40,003 bases of DNA from Escherichia sp. MOD1-EC7003 (GCF_002965065.1 NZ_PTRE01000061.1:1-40003); one strand, 5' to 3'. Shown: positions 7,937 to 19,250, numbered from the stretch's first letter. A program made the numbers and translations. The notes: generated from the letters alone by a model not told the origin.

Positions 7937-7975
7937 ACTCTTTCTTTCGGTAGGTTTCACTTTTATAAAAACGAA
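7937..7975. promoter_or_regulatory. Candidate DeoR-type operator (TTTC repeats)
   Basis: Repeated CTTTC/TTTC units occur (CTCTTTCTTTCGG, then GGTTTCACTTTT, then ACGAAAAT on the same strand) about 40-75 bases upstream of the predicted -35 box. AgaR-type repressors bind CTTTC-like direct repeats, and similar GAAA/TTTC repeats precede the regulator gene itself. Assignment to the 476-1246 regulator is inference. Confidence 0.35.
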
Positions 7976-8187
7976 AATATAGCTCTAATTAATCAATGCT
8001 TAAACGCGTGTTTTTTCAGTAAGTTATGGTGATGTTTGTACCGGGAAACGAAAAATATGGGGGGAGGAGAAAATTATTAAAAACTGCGAGCGGAATCACT
8101 TTCTTTATTCCCCCGCAACAAATATATGTACTTACTTTGCTTAAATCTTTCCCTCTGCGTCCTGCTAAAAAAGCATAAAAAAAGCAT

Positions 8188-8224
8188 AAAAAAAGCAAAA
8201 CATGACACTAATATCATGTTTTGC
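8188..8224 (-). terminator. Rho-independent terminator of garD
   Basis: An 11-bp perfect stem (8195-8205 with 8214-8224, loop CACTAATA) lies 25 bp after the garD stop. On the minus strand it is followed by seven T (8188-8194) and then two further T-runs, created by two tandem AGCATAAAAAA units at 8171-8194. Confidence 0.85.
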
Positions 8225-8249
8225 CAGGTATTTTTAAAAATGCCAACTA

Positions 8250-9821
8250 TCAGGTCACTGGTGCCGGGTTAAATACCGCCAGTTGGTTATGCAAACCCCA
8301 TTGATCGGAGAAGGTTTTCTTCTTCCCGCTGGCGACGTCGAGGATAAAGTGGAACAGCTTCCAGCCTACGTCTTCAATGGTCTCTTCGCCAGTTGCGATA
8401 GTGCCTGCATTTATATCCATTAAATCAAACCAGCGGTTCGCCAGCTCGGTACGGGTCGCCATTTTAATGACGGGGACAGCCATCAGACCGTACGGCGTGC
8501 CGCGACCGGTCGTAAACACTTGCACGGTAATACCCGAAGCCACCTGTTGAGTTCCACAGACAAAATCGCTGGCTGGCGTCGCGGCGTAAATTAATCCGCG
8601 TTTAGTCGGGCGTTGACCGGGCGACAGCACTTCAACTATTGCGCTTTTACCCGATTTAGCAATGGAGCCGAGTGCCTTCTCCACCACGTTTGCCAGACCG
8701 CCTTTCTTGTTGCCCGGTGAAGGGTTAGCGCTGCGGTCGGTTTTTCCCATATTGAGATAGTTATCGTACCACTCCATCTCCTCCAGCAGCCGTTTGCCGA
8801 CCTCTTCGTTAACCGCGCGCGGCGTCAGTAAATGAATCGCGTCGCGCACTTCCGTTACTTCAGAAAACATCACTGTTGCGCCACAGCGCACCAGTAGATC
8901 AGACGCATAGCCAACCGCCGGGTTTGCCGTGACGCCAGAAAACGCATCGCTGCCGCCACACTGCATACCAACCACCAGTTCCGAAGCCGGACAGGTTTCT
9001 CGCTGCCGTTGATTCAGCTTGTGCAAATGGCGTTCGGCGACCTGCAAAATATCCTCGACCATGGACTGAAAACCGACATGTTTCTCATCTTGCAAACTGA
9101 CAATGCTGGCGCTTTCCACTGGAATAGCTTGTACATCATCCGTTCCAATCAACAGGCGTTCAGGCTGCAACTTTTCACAACCCAGACCAATTACCATCAC
9201 TTCGCCGCCAAAGTTAGGGTTCAGCGAAATATTGTGAATGGTACGAATAGGCACAACTGCCGCCGGTGCGTTAATTGCTACGCCACAACCGTACAAATGA
9301 TTCAGCCCCACCACGCCATCGACGTTCGGGTATTTCGGTAGCAGATCGCGTTCAATGATTTTTACGACGTAATCCACCACGCCTGCCACACAATGGACGC
9401 TAGTGGTGATGCCGAGCAGGTTTTTGGTGCCCACGCTGCCATCGGCATTGCGATAGCCCTCAAAGGTGTATCCTTCCAGCGGCGGTAAGGGTTCCGGGAC
9501 TTTGGTTGCCAGTGGCAGCGTGTGTAACGGCGGCGCTTCCGGTAGTACAACCATTGATTCGTCGATCCAGCTTCCGCGCGGGATCGCGCGCGCGGCGTAA
9601 CCAATCACTTCGCCATAACGAATAATTTCACCATTAGCCGGAATGTCCAGCAATGCGACTTTATGCCCCTGGGGAATATGTTCAATTAATTCCAGCCCAT
9701 CTGGAAAACGCGTTCCTGCTTTCAGGCCATTATCATTAACAATGATTGCTACATTATCTGTATCGTGAACTTTTATATAAAACGCAGTCGGCGTTTCTTG
9801 TCTGATTTCGATGTTGGCCAT
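8250..9821 (-). CDS. garD: Galactarate dehydratase
   Basis: GarD (523 residues, the K-12 length) dehydrates D-galactarate to 5-keto-4-deoxy-D-glucarate, the entry step of galactarate use, in the cytoplasm. It is a UxaA-family dehydratase: residues ~1-100 form the SAF-type N-terminal domain, followed after a linker ([14 protein letters not shown]) by the catalytic domain, with conserved segments [19 protein letters not shown] (with the probable metal-ligand Cys) and CGTQQVASG. It is divergent from garPLRK, sharing a 373-bp control region, as in K-12. The pathway is activated by CdaR (SdaR) in K-12. In K-12 prlF-yhaV follow garD; here the accessory ABC cluster follows instead. Confidence 0.97.
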   Translation of the reverse strand: MANIEIRQETPTAFYIKVHDTDNVAIIVNDNGLKAGTRFPDGLELIEHIPQGHKVALLDIPANGEIIRYGEVIGYAARAIPRGSWIDESMVVLPEAPPLHTLPLATKVPEPLPPLEGYTFEGYRNADGSVGTKNLLGITTSVHCVAGVVDYVVKIIERDLLPKYPNVDGVVGLNHLYGCGVAINAPAAVVPIRTIHNISLNPNFGGEVMVIGLGCEKLQPERLLIGTDDVQAIPVESASIVSLQDEKHVGFQSMVEDILQVAERHLHKLNQRQRETCPASELVVGMQCGGSDAFSGVTANPAVGYASDLLVRCGATVMFSEVTEVRDAIHLLTPRAVNEEVGKRLLEEMEWYDNYLNMGKTDRSANPSPGNKKGGLANVVEKALGSIAKSGKSAIVEVLSPGQRPTKRGLIYAATPASDFVCGTQQVASGITVQVFTTGRGTPYGLMAVPVIKMATRTELANRWFDLMDINAGTIATGEETIEDVGWKLFHFILDVASGKKKTFSDQWGLHNQLAVFNPAPVT

Positions 9822-10194
9822 TGTGCAATATTCTCCAGCCAGGGGTTATTAAAATGAGGACCTGGTCTCATTTAAAAATAAATGACTTCATTGGGTGAAA
9901 TAAGAATGTCAGGAGTTTAAACGCAGAAATGTGATCAATGTCAATCATTTCAGGGATTGCAGTGCCACCCGGCAAGGTAAAGCGCAAATCTGTGCTTTAG
10001 CGCGCAACCTTATGTGCATATGCTCAAAATAATATTTAAATAGCCTTGATTAAATTAGCATTTGCACAATGATTATTATTCGCGCGCTGCTTATACTAAT
10101 TCTGAGTTCAATGTCGTAACGGCATAAATAAAACTCATAAATAGCACCTTCCCCATAATAATAAAAATCAGTATAAGTATCCGAGGTTATTAAA
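9822..10194. promoter_or_regulatory. garD-garP divergent control region
   Basis: This 373-bp region carries the promoters of garD (minus) and garPLRK (plus). A candidate CRP site lies at 9930-9945: TGTGA, six bases, TCAAT (perfect left half, 3/5 right half), within AAATGTGATCAATG. In K-12 these operons are activated by CdaR; I cannot point to its site by eye. GAGG at 10182-10185 precedes the garP ATG. The leaders are A/T-rich and no open frame is convincing. Confidence 0.55.
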
Positions 10195-11529
10195 ATGATT
10201 CTGGACACCGTTGAAGAAAAAAAGAAAGGCGTGCATACCCGTTATTTAATATTACTGATTATTTTTATTGTTACCGCCGTTAACTACGCCGATCGTGCAA
10301 CGCTGTCTATTGCGGGTACTGAAGTGGCAAAAGAGTTGCAGTTAAGTGCGGTTTCGATGGGGTACATCTTCTCCGCTTTTGGCTGGGCCTACTTGCTGAT
10401 GCAAATCCCCGGCGGCTGGCTGCTTGATAAGTTTGGCTCGAAAAAAGTTTACACCTACAGCCTCTTTTTCTGGTCGCTGTTCACCTTCCTGCAAGGCTTT
10501 GTTGATATGTTCCCGCTGGCCTGGGCAGGGATCTCCATGTTCTTTATGCGCTTTATGCTCGGATTTTCGGAAGCGCCATCATTCCCGGCGAACGCCCGTA
10601 TTGTCGCAGCCTGGTTCCCGACGAAAGAACGTGGTACTGCCTCAGCCATCTTTAACTCAGCGCAATATTTCTCACTGGCGCTCTTTTCGCCGCTGCTTGG
10701 CTGGCTGACTTTCTCCTGGGGCTGGGAGCACGTCTTTACTGTTATGGGGTTGATTGGTTTTGTGCTGACGGCGCTGTGGATCAAGTTGATTCATAACCCG
10801 ACAGATCACCCACATATGTCTGCGGAAGAGCTGAAGTTTATCTCTGAAAATGGCGCGGTGGTCGATATGGACCACAAAAAGCCGGGCAGTGCGGCAGCAA
10901 GCGGTCCCAAACTGCATTACATCAAGCAATTGCTCTCTAACCGCATGATGCTGGGCGTATTTTTCGGACAATATTTTATCAATACCATCACCTGGTTCTT
11001 CCTCACCTGGTTCCCAATTTATCTGGTGCAGGAAAAAGGCATGTCGATTCTGAAAGTGGGCCTGGTCGCCTCGATTCCGGCACTGTGTGGTTTTGCGGGC
11101 GGCGTGCTGGGAGGTGTCTTCTCGGATTATCTGATCAAACGCGGTTTGTCACTGACCCTGGCACGTAAGTTACCGATTGTGCTGGGAATGCTGCTGGCTT
11201 CCACCATCATTTTATGTAACTACACCAACAACACCACGCTGGTGGTCATACTGATGGCGCTGGCTTTCTTTGGCAAAGGATTTGGTGCGCTGGGCTGGCC
11301 GGTGATTTCTGACACCGCGCCGAAAGAGATTGTTGGCCTCTGCGGCGGCGTCTTTAACGTCTTTGGTAATGTTGCCTCCATTGTCACTCCACTGGTGATT
11401 GGCTACCTGGTCAGTGAACTGCACTCCTTTAATGCAGCTCTGGTTTTCGTGGGATGTTCCGCGCTGATGGCGATGGTCTGCTACCTCTTCGTGGTTGGCG
11501 ACATTAAACGTATGGAATTGCAGAAATAA
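10195..11529 (+). CDS. garP: Galactarate/glucarate/glycerate MFS transporter
   Basis: GarP (444 residues) is an inner-membrane proton symporter of the major facilitator superfamily, anion:cation symporter branch, importing D-galactarate and probably D-glucarate. Twelve hydrophobic segments are visible. The first is followed by NYADRATLSIAG, the signature of this branch, and GGWLLDKFGSKK is the cytoplasmic loop 2-3 motif. A hydrophilic central loop (~200-240) separates the two six-helix halves. It is the first gene of garPLRK, 15 bp ahead of garL, and is expressed with the divergent garD from the shared control region. Confidence 0.96.
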   Translation: MILDTVEEKKKGVHTRYLILLIIFIVTAVNYADRATLSIAGTEVAKELQLSAVSMGYIFSAFGWAYLLMQIPGGWLLDKFGSKKVYTYSLFFWSLFTFLQGFVDMFPLAWAGISMFFMRFMLGFSEAPSFPANARIVAAWFPTKERGTASAIFNSAQYFSLALFSPLLGWLTFSWGWEHVFTVMGLIGFVLTALWIKLIHNPTDHPHMSAEELKFISENGAVVDMDHKKPGSAAASGPKLHYIKQLLSNRMMLGVFFGQYFINTITWFFLTWFPIYLVQEKGMSILKVGLVASIPALCGFAGGVLGGVFSDYLIKRGLSLTLARKLPIVLGMLLASTIILCNYTNNTTLVVILMALAFFGKGFGALGWPVISDTAPKEIVGLCGGVFNVFGNVASIVTPLVIGYLVSELHSFNAALVFVGCSALMAMVCYLFVVGDIKRMELQK

Positions 11530-11544
11530 GCAAAGGTATAAGCG

Positions 11545-12315
11545 ATGAATAACGATATTTTCCCGAATAAGTTCAAAGCCGCACTGGCTGCGAAACAGGT
11601 ACAAATTGGTTGTTGGTCAGCACTTTCTAACCCGATTAGCACAGAAGTTCTTGGTTTGGCTGGGTTTGACTGGCTGGTGCTGGATGGCGAACATGCGCCA
11701 AACGATATCTCCACGTTCATTCCGCAGTTAATGGCCCTGAAAGGCAGCGCCAGCACGCCAGTGGTGCGAGTGCCGACCAACGAGCCTGTGATTATTAAGC
11801 GTCTTCTGGATATCGGTTTCTATAATTTCCTGATTCCTTTCGTCGAAACGAAAGAGGAAGCAGAGCAGGCGGTGGCATCAACCCGTTACCCACCGGAAGG
11901 CATTCGCGGCGTTTCCGTTTCTCACCGCGCCAATATGTTTGGCACCGTGGCAGATTATTTCGCGCAGTCGAACAAAAACATCACTATTCTGGTCCAGATT
12001 GAAAGTCAGCAGGGCGTAGATAACGTCGATGCTATTGCCGCTACCGAAGGCGTAGACGGTATCTTCGTCGGCCCCAGCGATCTGGCTGCGGCATTAGGCC
12101 ATCTCGGTAATGCCTCGCACCCGGATGTACAAAAAGCGATTCAGCATATTTTTAACCGTGCCAGCGCGCATGGCAAACCCAGCGGTATCCTCGCGCCAGT
12201 CGAAGCCGATGCGCGTCGTTATCTGGAATGGGGGGCGACGTTTGTGGCCGTCGGCAGCGATCTCGGCGTCTTCCGCTCTGCCACTCAGAAACTGGCAGAC
12301 ACCTTCAAAAAATAA
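11545..12315 (+). CDS. garL: 5-keto-4-deoxy-D-glucarate aldolase
   Basis: GarL (256 residues) is a class II, metal-dependent aldolase of the HpcH/HpaI family. It splits 5-keto-4-deoxy-D-glucarate, the GarD product, into pyruvate and tartronate semialdehyde. Family motifs are DGEHAPND (substrate-loop Glu/His), [16 protein letters not shown] with the metal-binding Glu, and [10 protein letters not shown] with the metal-binding Asp. It sits between the transporter and the reductase that uses its tartronate semialdehyde product. AAAGG precedes ATG 11545. Confidence 0.97.
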   Translation: MNNDIFPNKFKAALAAKQVQIGCWSALSNPISTEVLGLAGFDWLVLDGEHAPNDISTFIPQLMALKGSASTPVVRVPTNEPVIIKRLLDIGFYNFLIPFVETKEEAEQAVASTRYPPEGIRGVSVSHRANMFGTVADYFAQSNKNITILVQIESQQGVDNVDAIAATEGVDGIFVGPSDLAAALGHLGNASHPDVQKAIQHIFNRASAHGKPSGILAPVEADARRYLEWGATFVAVGSDLGVFRSATQKLADTFKK

Positions 12316-12350
12316 CCACCACCGCAACAAGAGAGATGATTGATATGACT

Positions 12351-13235
12351 ATGAAAGTTGGTTTTATTGGCCTGGGGATTATGGGTAAACCAATGAGTAA
12401 AAACCTTCTGAAAGCAGGTTACTCGCTGGTGGTTGCAGACCGTAACCCAGACGCTATTGCTGACGTGATTGCTGCAGGTGCAGAAACAGCTTCTACGGCT
12501 AAAGCGATCGCTGAACAGTGCGACGTCATCATAACCATGCTGCCGAACTCCCCTCATGTGAAAGAGGTGGCGCTGGGTGAGAATGGCATTATTGAAGGCG
12601 CAAAGCCAGGTACGGTATTGATCGATATGAGTTCTATCGCACCGCTGGCAAGCCGTGAGATCAGCGAGGCACTGAAAGCAAAAGGCATTGATATGCTGGA
12701 TGCGCCGGTGAGTGGCGGTGAACCGAAAGCCATCGACGGTACGCTGTCAGTGATGGTGGGCGGCGACAAGGCTATTTTCGATAAATATTACGACCTGATG
12801 AAAGCGATGGCGGGGTCCGTGGTACATACCGGGGAAATCGGCGCAGGTAACGTCACCAAACTGGCAAACCAGGTCATTGTGGCGCTGAATATTGCGGCGA
12901 TGTCAGAAGCGTTAACGCTGGCAACCAAAGCGGGCGTTAACCCGGAACTGGTATTCCAGGCGATTCGCGGCGGCCTGGCGGGCAGCACCGTACTGGAAGC
13001 CAAAGCGCCGATGGTGATGGACCGCAACTTCAAGCCAGGCTTCCGTATTGATCTGCATATTAAGGATCTGGCAAATGCGCTGGATACTTCCCATGGCGTC
13101 GGCGCGCAACTGCCGCTCACTGCTGCGGTTATGGAGATGATGCAGGCACTGCGTGCGGATGGCCTGGGAACGGCGGACCATAGCGCCCTGGCGTGCTACT
13201 ACGAAAAACTGGCGAAGGTGGAAGTCACTCGCTAA
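12351..13235 (+). CDS. garR: Tartronate semialdehyde reductase (2-hydroxy-3-oxopropionate reductase)
   Basis: GarR (294 residues from this start) reduces tartronate semialdehyde from GarL to D-glycerate with NAD(P)H. It is a beta-hydroxyacid dehydrogenase: Rossmann GLGIMG at 7-12, DAPVSGGEPKA at ~117-127 (substrate loop), and GAGNVTKLANQ with catalytic Lys170. ATG 12351 gives the K-12 protein length. An in-frame ATG at 12345 adds Met-Thr and stands at a better distance from GAGAG (12331-12335), so either start may be used. Thirty-five bp separate it from garL. Confidence 0.96.
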   Translation: MKVGFIGLGIMGKPMSKNLLKAGYSLVVADRNPDAIADVIAAGAETASTAKAIAEQCDVIITMLPNSPHVKEVALGENGIIEGAKPGTVLIDMSSIAPLASREISEALKAKGIDMLDAPVSGGEPKAIDGTLSVMVGGDKAIFDKYYDLMKAMAGSVVHTGEIGAGNVTKLANQVIVALNIAAMSEALTLATKAGVNPELVFQAIRGGLAGSTVLEAKAPMVMDRNFKPGFRIDLHIKDLANALDTSHGVGAQLPLTAAVMEMMQALRADGLGTADHSALACYYEKLAKVEVTR

Positions 13236-13244
13236 TGACGTTGT

Positions 13245-13307
13245 GCCCGGTGGCGCTTAGCTTACCGGGCCTACATTGTAGGCCGGATAAGTGAAACGCC
13301 ATCCGGC
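13245..13307. repeat. REP pair (BIME) between garR and garK
   Basis: Two REP-type palindromes lie in the 96-bp garR-garK gap. One spans 13245-13270 (GCCCGGTGGCGC and its inverted partner), the other 13282-13307 (GCCGGATAAG with CCATCCGGC). Such intragenic-operon BIMEs stabilise upstream mRNA or bind gyrase/IHF; here they may lower garK relative to garPLR. Confidence 0.85.
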
Positions 13308-13331
13308 GTTGTGCAGCAACAGGCTATCACT

Positions 13332-14477
13332 ATGAAAATCGTAATCGCCCCAGACTCTTACAAAGAAAGCCTTTCTGCCTCCGAGGTAGCTCAGGCGATA
13401 GAAAAAGGATTTCGGGAAATCTTTCCTGATGCGCAGTATGTTTCTGTTCCGGTTGCTGACGGCGGCGAAGGAACGGTTGAAGCGATGATTGCTGCCACGC
13501 AGGGCTCTGAACATCATGCGTGGGTCACCGGGCCTTTGGGCGAAAAGGTGAATGCCAGCTGGGGAATGTCTGGCGATGGCAAAACCGCGTTTATCGAAAT
13601 GGCGGCGGCCAGTGGGCTGGCGCTGGTTCCTCCTGAAAAACGTGATCCGCTGGTAACCACCTCGCGCGGCACGGGGGAGCTAATCCTGCAAGCGCTGGAA
13701 AGTGGCGCAACCAACATTATTATCGGCATTGGCGGTAGCGCCACCAATGACGGTGGTGCAGGCATGGTCCAGGCGCTGGGCGCGAAACTCCAGGATGCCA
13801 ATGGCGCTGACATCGGTTTTGGCGGTGGCAGCCTTAATAGCCTGAATACCATCGATATCTCGGGTCTCGACTCCCGCATTCAGCATTGCAATATTCGCGT
13901 CGCCTGCGATGTCACCAATCCGTTGATCGGCGATAACGGCGCATCCCGCATCTTTGGCCCGCAGAAAGGGGCTGACGAGGCGATGATCCGCGAACTCGAT
14001 AACAACCTGTCGCACTATGCTGATGTGATTAAGACATCGCTGCGCGTAGACGTTAAAGATGTCCCCGGCGCAGGAGCTGCTGGCGGTATGGGCGCGGCGC
14101 TGATGGCGTTTCTTGGTGCGGAATTGAAAAGTGGTATTGAAATCGTCACTACGGCGCTAAATCTGGAGGAACATATTCAGGATTGCACGCTGGTGATTAC
14201 CGGTGAAGGGCGCATTGATAGCCAGAGTATTCACGGTAAGGTGCCGATTGGTGTCGCGAACGTGGCTAAGAAGTACCATAAACCGGTGATCGGCATTGCG
14301 GGCAGCTTGACCAATGATGTTGGCGTTGTACATCAGCATGGCATTGATGCGGTCTTCAGCGTACTGACCAGCATTGGTACGTTGGACGAAGCATTTCGTG
14401 GGGCTTATGACAATATCTACCGTGCTTCACGTAATATTGCCGCGACACTGGCGATTGGAATGCGCAACACGGAGTGA
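13332..14477 (+). CDS. garK: Glycerate 2-kinase
   Basis: GarK (381 residues) phosphorylates D-glycerate from GarR to 2-phosphoglycerate, joining galactarate catabolism to glycolysis. It belongs to glycerate kinase family 1 (GarK/GlxK), recognisable from MKIVIAPDSYKES at the N-terminus, VADGGEGT, GIGGSATNDGGAG and GEGRIDSQS. ATG 13332 matches the K-12 length; an upstream frame from 13311 lies in the REP-derived leader. It is the last gene of garPLRK, and its stop codon (14475-14477) lies inside the -35 element of the rnpB promoter, so the operon runs straight into the RNase P gene with no terminator between them. Confidence 0.96.
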   Translation: MKIVIAPDSYKESLSASEVAQAIEKGFREIFPDAQYVSVPVADGGEGTVEAMIAATQGSEHHAWVTGPLGEKVNASWGMSGDGKTAFIEMAAASGLALVPPEKRDPLVTTSRGTGELILQALESGATNIIIGIGGSATNDGGAGMVQALGAKLQDANGADIGFGGGSLNSLNTIDISGLDSRIQHCNIRVACDVTNPLIGDNGASRIFGPQKGADEAMIRELDNNLSHYADVIKTSLRVDVKDVPGAGAAGGMGAALMAFLGAELKSGIEIVTTALNLEEHIQDCTLVITGEGRIDSQSIHGKVPIGVANVAKKYHKPVIGIAGSLTNDVGVVHQHGIDAVFSVLTSIGTLDEAFRGAYDNIYRASRNIAATLAIGMRNTE

Positions 14478-14502
14478 CAAGGGCGCGCAAACCCTCTATA
14501 CT
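14474..14502 (+). promoter_or_regulatory. rnpB promoter, overlapping the garK stop codon
   Basis: GTGACA (14474-14479) and TATACT (14497-14502) are spaced by 17 bases and followed after 7 bases by G14510, the known 5' end of RNase P RNA. The discriminator GCGCGCC is GC-rich, typical of stringently controlled stable-RNA promoters. The -35 hexamer contains the garK TGA. Confidence 0.88.
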
Positions 14503-14509
14503 GCGCGCC

Positions 14510-14886
<377 letters not shown>

Positions 14887-14894
14887 CTTCAACG

Positions 14895-14925
14895 AAAACC
14901 CGCCAGTGCAAACTGGCGGGTTTTT
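14895..14925 (+). terminator. rnpB terminator
   Basis: CCCGCCAGT (14899-14907) pairs with ACTGGCGGG (14912-14920) around a GCAA loop, followed by TTTTT and preceded by AAAA. It lies 8 bases after the mature RNA 3' end and is the T1 terminator of rnpB. Confidence 0.93.
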
Positions 14926-15038
14926 GCTTTTGGAGGGGGAGGTCGGAAAGATGAGTCACTGTCCACACGCTATACCCAAAAGAAAGCGGCTTATCGCTCA
15001 GTTTCACCTGATTTACGTAAGAAACGTTACGCGGGTTT

Positions 15039-15300
15039 AAGATTGTTGACAAAGTTCGCTCTATTTGTAACTTATGGCGCAATTAATTTTTGGAGCAACC
15101 AGGTAATCATCCTCTTTGAGAAATTCATATTCTCCGTAGCCCATTTATCCAGCATTACAGTAAACGAAGCAACATTCTGTGGCCTACGCGAATGTAAAGC
15201 ACAGCGAAAATCCTCCTTGCTACCTTCTTCCTTCTGATCTTATAGCGATGAACACCAATTATTCGTTTTGTGATCCTTAACACAAAATGCTATTGAGTAA
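15039..15300. other. Non-coding spacer between rnpB repeats and tdcR
   Basis: AT-rich sequence of about 260 bp. An open frame from 14839 to 15237 crosses it but begins inside rnpB and follows the repeat; I do not regard it as a gene. No RNA gene or clear hairpin terminator for tdcR was identified. Confidence 0.5.
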
Positions 15301-15663
15301 CTATGCTGGCAGTAGAAATGATGGAAAACGATTGCATTCACAAAATGACGCTCTGTAAGAAGGGGAGGATTTTACGTTAATCAATTGTTCGATATGATCA
15401 ATACCTGTGTTCGAAATTTTAAAATATTGATAAAATAAATGTTTACCCTCCAACAAATAGCGTGAAAAAATGTGACGTGTCGCATTATTTATCGCTGAAA
15501 ATGATTTATTTATAATAAAAGTTGAGAATTTGCGCATTAAATTTAACTCAAATTTTGCCTGGTAATTATCCGGTAATTGCTTGAAATATGGTCGCAGTCC
15601 CTTTTTTGTATTAACCCTATAATGAATGATGTTATCGCCATAAAATATGGTTATCCCTGTCAT
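15301..15663 (-). CDS. tdcR: Threonine dehydratase operon activator TdcR
   Basis: A basic, A/T-rich-coded protein of about 120 residues, divergent from tdcABCDEFG in the place of tdcR in K-12. TdcR is a positive regulator required for full anaerobic expression of the tdc operon. No named DNA-binding domain can be seen by eye; the protein is rich in Lys, Asn, Phe and Tyr (RPYFKQLPDNYQAKF, ATRHIFSRYLL). The start is uncertain: ATG 15663 has no good Shine-Dalgarno, and the K-12 protein is recorded as slightly shorter (114 residues, from memory). Identity rests on position, orientation and size. Confidence 0.75.
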   Translation of the reverse strand: MTGITIFYGDNIIHYRVNTKKGLRPYFKQLPDNYQAKFELNLMRKFSTFIINKSFSAINNATRHIFSRYLLEGKHLFYQYFKISNTGIDHIEQLINVKSSPSYRASFCECNRFPSFLLPA

Positions 15664-15851
15664 TTTTTTTGATAAAAATCAGGGTTTATGCTGGTTTTTG
15701 TTTTTTAAGTTGTTGATGTTTATGGGTGTTTAATTAATCTGATGATGCCTGATAAAGTATTGAAAGTTAATTTGTGAGTGGTCGCACATATCCTGTTCAT
15801 TTCATTTTGGTACACTCCATGCCGTCAATGAGGTAATTAACGTAGGTCGTT
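15664..15851 (+). promoter_or_regulatory. tdc operon promoter region with CRP site
   Basis: A strong CRP site, TGTGAGTGGTCGCACA, occupies 15773-15788. A -10 like TACACT lies at 15811-15816, putting the transcript start near 15823, so CRP would centre near -42, a class II activation arrangement matching the CRP dependence of tdc in K-12. TdcA, TdcR, IHF and anaerobic signals also act on this promoter in K-12; I cannot place their sites reliably. Confidence 0.8.
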
Positions 15852-16790
15852 ATGAGCACTATTCTTCTTCCGAAAACGCAGCACCTGGTAGTCTTTCAGG
15901 AAGTCATCAGAAGTGGCTCTATCGGCTCGGCTGCAAAAGAATTAGGGTTAACTCAACCTGCCGTCAGTAAAATCATTAACGATATAGAAGATTATTTTGG
16001 TGTGGAATTAGTAGTGCGGAAAAATACCGGTGTAACATTAACACCTGCCGGTCAATTGTTACTCACCCGTTCCGAATCCATTACCCGTGAAATGAAAAAT
16101 ATGGTTAATGAGATAAGCGGTATGTCTTCTGAGGCAGTGGTGGAGGTCTCATTTGGTTTTCCTTCATTGATTGGTTTTACTTTTATGTCCGGGATGATCA
16201 ACAAGTTCAAAGAGGTGTTTCCAAAAGCGCAGGTTTCTATGTATGAAGCGCAACTGTCTTCGTTCTTACCGGCAATCCGCGACGGTCGACTGGATTTTGC
16301 GATTGGTACGTTAAGCGCAGAGATGAAGCTTCAGGATTTACATGTTGAGCCGCTGTTCGAGTCCGAGTTTGTGCTGGTAGCCAGTAAGTCCCGAACATGC
16401 ACCGGCACCACCACGCTGGAGTCGTTAAAGAACGAACAGTGGGTGTTGCCACAAACCAATATGGGGTACTACAGCGAGCTGCTCACCACCTTACAAAGAA
16501 ATGGCATCAGTATTGAAAACATCGTTAAAACCGATTCAGTCGTGACAATTTATAATCTTGTTCTCAATGCTGATTTCTTAACTGTAATTCCTTGTGATAT
16601 GACCTCGCCTTTTGGTTCTAATCAATTTATTACCATTCCGGTTGAAGAAACATTACCTGTGGCACAATATGCCGCGGTATGGTCGAAAAATTATCGTATT
16701 AAAAAAGCAGCATCGGTTTTGGTGGAATTAGCCAAAGAGTATTCATCTTATAATGGGTGTAGACGAAAGCAATTAATAGAAGTTGGTTAG
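15852..16790 (+). CDS. tdcA: LysR-type activator of the tdc operon
   Basis: TdcA (312 residues) is the LysR-family activator of its own operon. The N-terminal winged helix spans ~10-65 (LVVFQEVIRSGSIGSAAKELGLTQ region, then PAVSKIINDIEDYFGVELVVR). Residues ~95-295 form the periplasmic-binding-protein-like effector domain. It is the first gene of tdcABCDEFG, so it autoactivates; ATG 15852 has TAGG just upstream. Length equals K-12 TdcA. The downstream 92-bp gap before tdcB shows no terminator. Confidence 0.96.
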   Translation: MSTILLPKTQHLVVFQEVIRSGSIGSAAKELGLTQPAVSKIINDIEDYFGVELVVRKNTGVTLTPAGQLLLTRSESITREMKNMVNEISGMSSEAVVEVSFGFPSLIGFTFMSGMINKFKEVFPKAQVSMYEAQLSSFLPAIRDGRLDFAIGTLSAEMKLQDLHVEPLFESEFVLVASKSRTCTGTTTLESLKNEQWVLPQTNMGYYSELLTTLQRNGISIENIVKTDSVVTIYNLVLNADFLTVIPCDMTSPFGSNQFITIPVEETLPVAQYAAVWSKNYRIKKAASVLVELAKEYSSYNGCRRKQLIEVG

Positions 16791-16882
16791 TTATTTTTTT
16801 AAACATAAATGATCCACCTGTCTGTTTTGCAGGTGTCGGTTACGGTTACCTACATATTTAATTCAGGCTAAGAGGTTTTATA

Positions 16883-17872
16883 ATGCATATTACATACGAT
16901 CTCCCGGTTGCTATTGATGACATCATTGAAGCAAAACAACGATTGGCTGGGCGAATTTATAAAACAGGCATGCCTCGCTCCAACTATTTTAGTGAACGTT
17001 GTAAAGGTGAAATCTTCCTCAAATTTGAAAACATGCAGCGTACCGGTTCATTTAAAATTCGTGGCGCATTTAATAAATTAAGTTCACTGACCGATGCGGA
17101 AAAACGTAAAGGCGTCGTTGCTTGTTCTGCGGGCAACCATGCGCAAGGGGTTTCGCTCTCCTGCGCGATGCTGGGTATCGACGGTAAAGTGGTGATGCCA
17201 AAAGGTGCGCCAAAATCCAAAGTAGCGGCAACGTGCGACTACTCAGCAGAAGTCGTTCTGCATGGTGATAACTTCAACGACACTATCGCTAAAGTAAGCG
17301 AAATTGTCGAAATGGAAGGCCGTATTTTTATCCCACCTTATGATGATCCGAAAGTGATTGCTGGTCAGGGAACGATTGGCCTGGAAATTATGGAAGATCT
17401 CTATGATGTCGATAACGTGATTGTGCCAATTGGCGGTGGCGGTTTAATTGCTGGTATTGCGGTGGCAATTAAATCTATCAACCCGACCATCCGTGTTATT
17501 GGCGTACAGTCAGAAAACGTTCACGGCATGGCGGCTTCTTTCCACTCCGGAGAAATAACCACGCACCGAACTACCGGCACCCTGGCGGATGGTTGTGATG
17601 TCGCCCGCCCGGGTAATTTAACTTACGAAATCGTTCGTGAATTAGTCGATGACATCGTGCTGGTCAGCGAAGACGAAATCAGAAACAGTATGATTGCCTT
17701 AATTCAACGCAATAAAGTCATCACCGAAGGTGCTGGCGCTCTGGCATGTGCTGCGTTATTAAGCGGTAAATTAGACCAATATATTCAAAATAGAAAAACC
17801 GTCAGTATTATTTCCGGCGGCAATATTGATCTTTCTCGCGTCTCTCAAATCACCGGTTTCGTTGGCGCTTAA
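16883..17872 (+). CDS. tdcB: Catabolic threonine dehydratase (threonine ammonia-lyase)
   Basis: TdcB (329 residues) is the PLP enzyme converting L-threonine to 2-oxobutyrate and ammonia (also serine to pyruvate) in anaerobic energy metabolism. PLP-Lys is K58 in GSFKIRG; the phosphate loop is [16 protein letters not shown] and the C-terminal SGGNID are other family hallmarks. There is no C-terminal ACT-like domain, which distinguishes the catabolic from the biosynthetic (IlvA) enzyme; TdcB is AMP-activated. AGAGG precedes ATG 16883. TdcB supplies 2-oxobutyrate for TdcE. Confidence 0.97.
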   Translation: MHITYDLPVAIDDIIEAKQRLAGRIYKTGMPRSNYFSERCKGEIFLKFENMQRTGSFKIRGAFNKLSSLTDAEKRKGVVACSAGNHAQGVSLSCAMLGIDGKVVMPKGAPKSKVAATCDYSAEVVLHGDNFNDTIAKVSEIVEMEGRIFIPPYDDPKVIAGQGTIGLEIMEDLYDVDNVIVPIGGGGLIAGIAVAIKSINPTIRVIGVQSENVHGMAASFHSGEITTHRTTGTLADGCDVARPGNLTYEIVRELVDDIVLVSEDEIRNSMIALIQRNKVITEGAGALACAALLSGKLDQYIQNRKTVSIISGGNIDLSRVSQITGFVGA

Positions 17873-17890
17873 TTAATTCGTTGAGGATAG

Positions 17891-19225
<1,335 letters not shown>

Positions 19226-19250
19226 TTCGTAACTCAGGATGAGAAAAGAG

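Larger units (their letters stand above)
7816..8187. other. Non-coding upstream region of the ABC sugar operon
   Basis: This AT-rich interval separates the binding-protein gene from the garD terminator. It holds the predicted operon promoter (7873-7901) and a run of TTTC/GAAA motifs at about 7937-7975, described separately. Short open frames in it (for example 8016-8198 minus) show no protein-like features. The rest shows nothing I can name. Confidence 0.5.

Noticed and set aside
8016..8198. 60-residue minus-strand frame upstream of the ABC operon
   Set aside because: Cys/Phe-rich composition from AT-rich DNA and garD terminator sequence; no Shine-Dalgarno.
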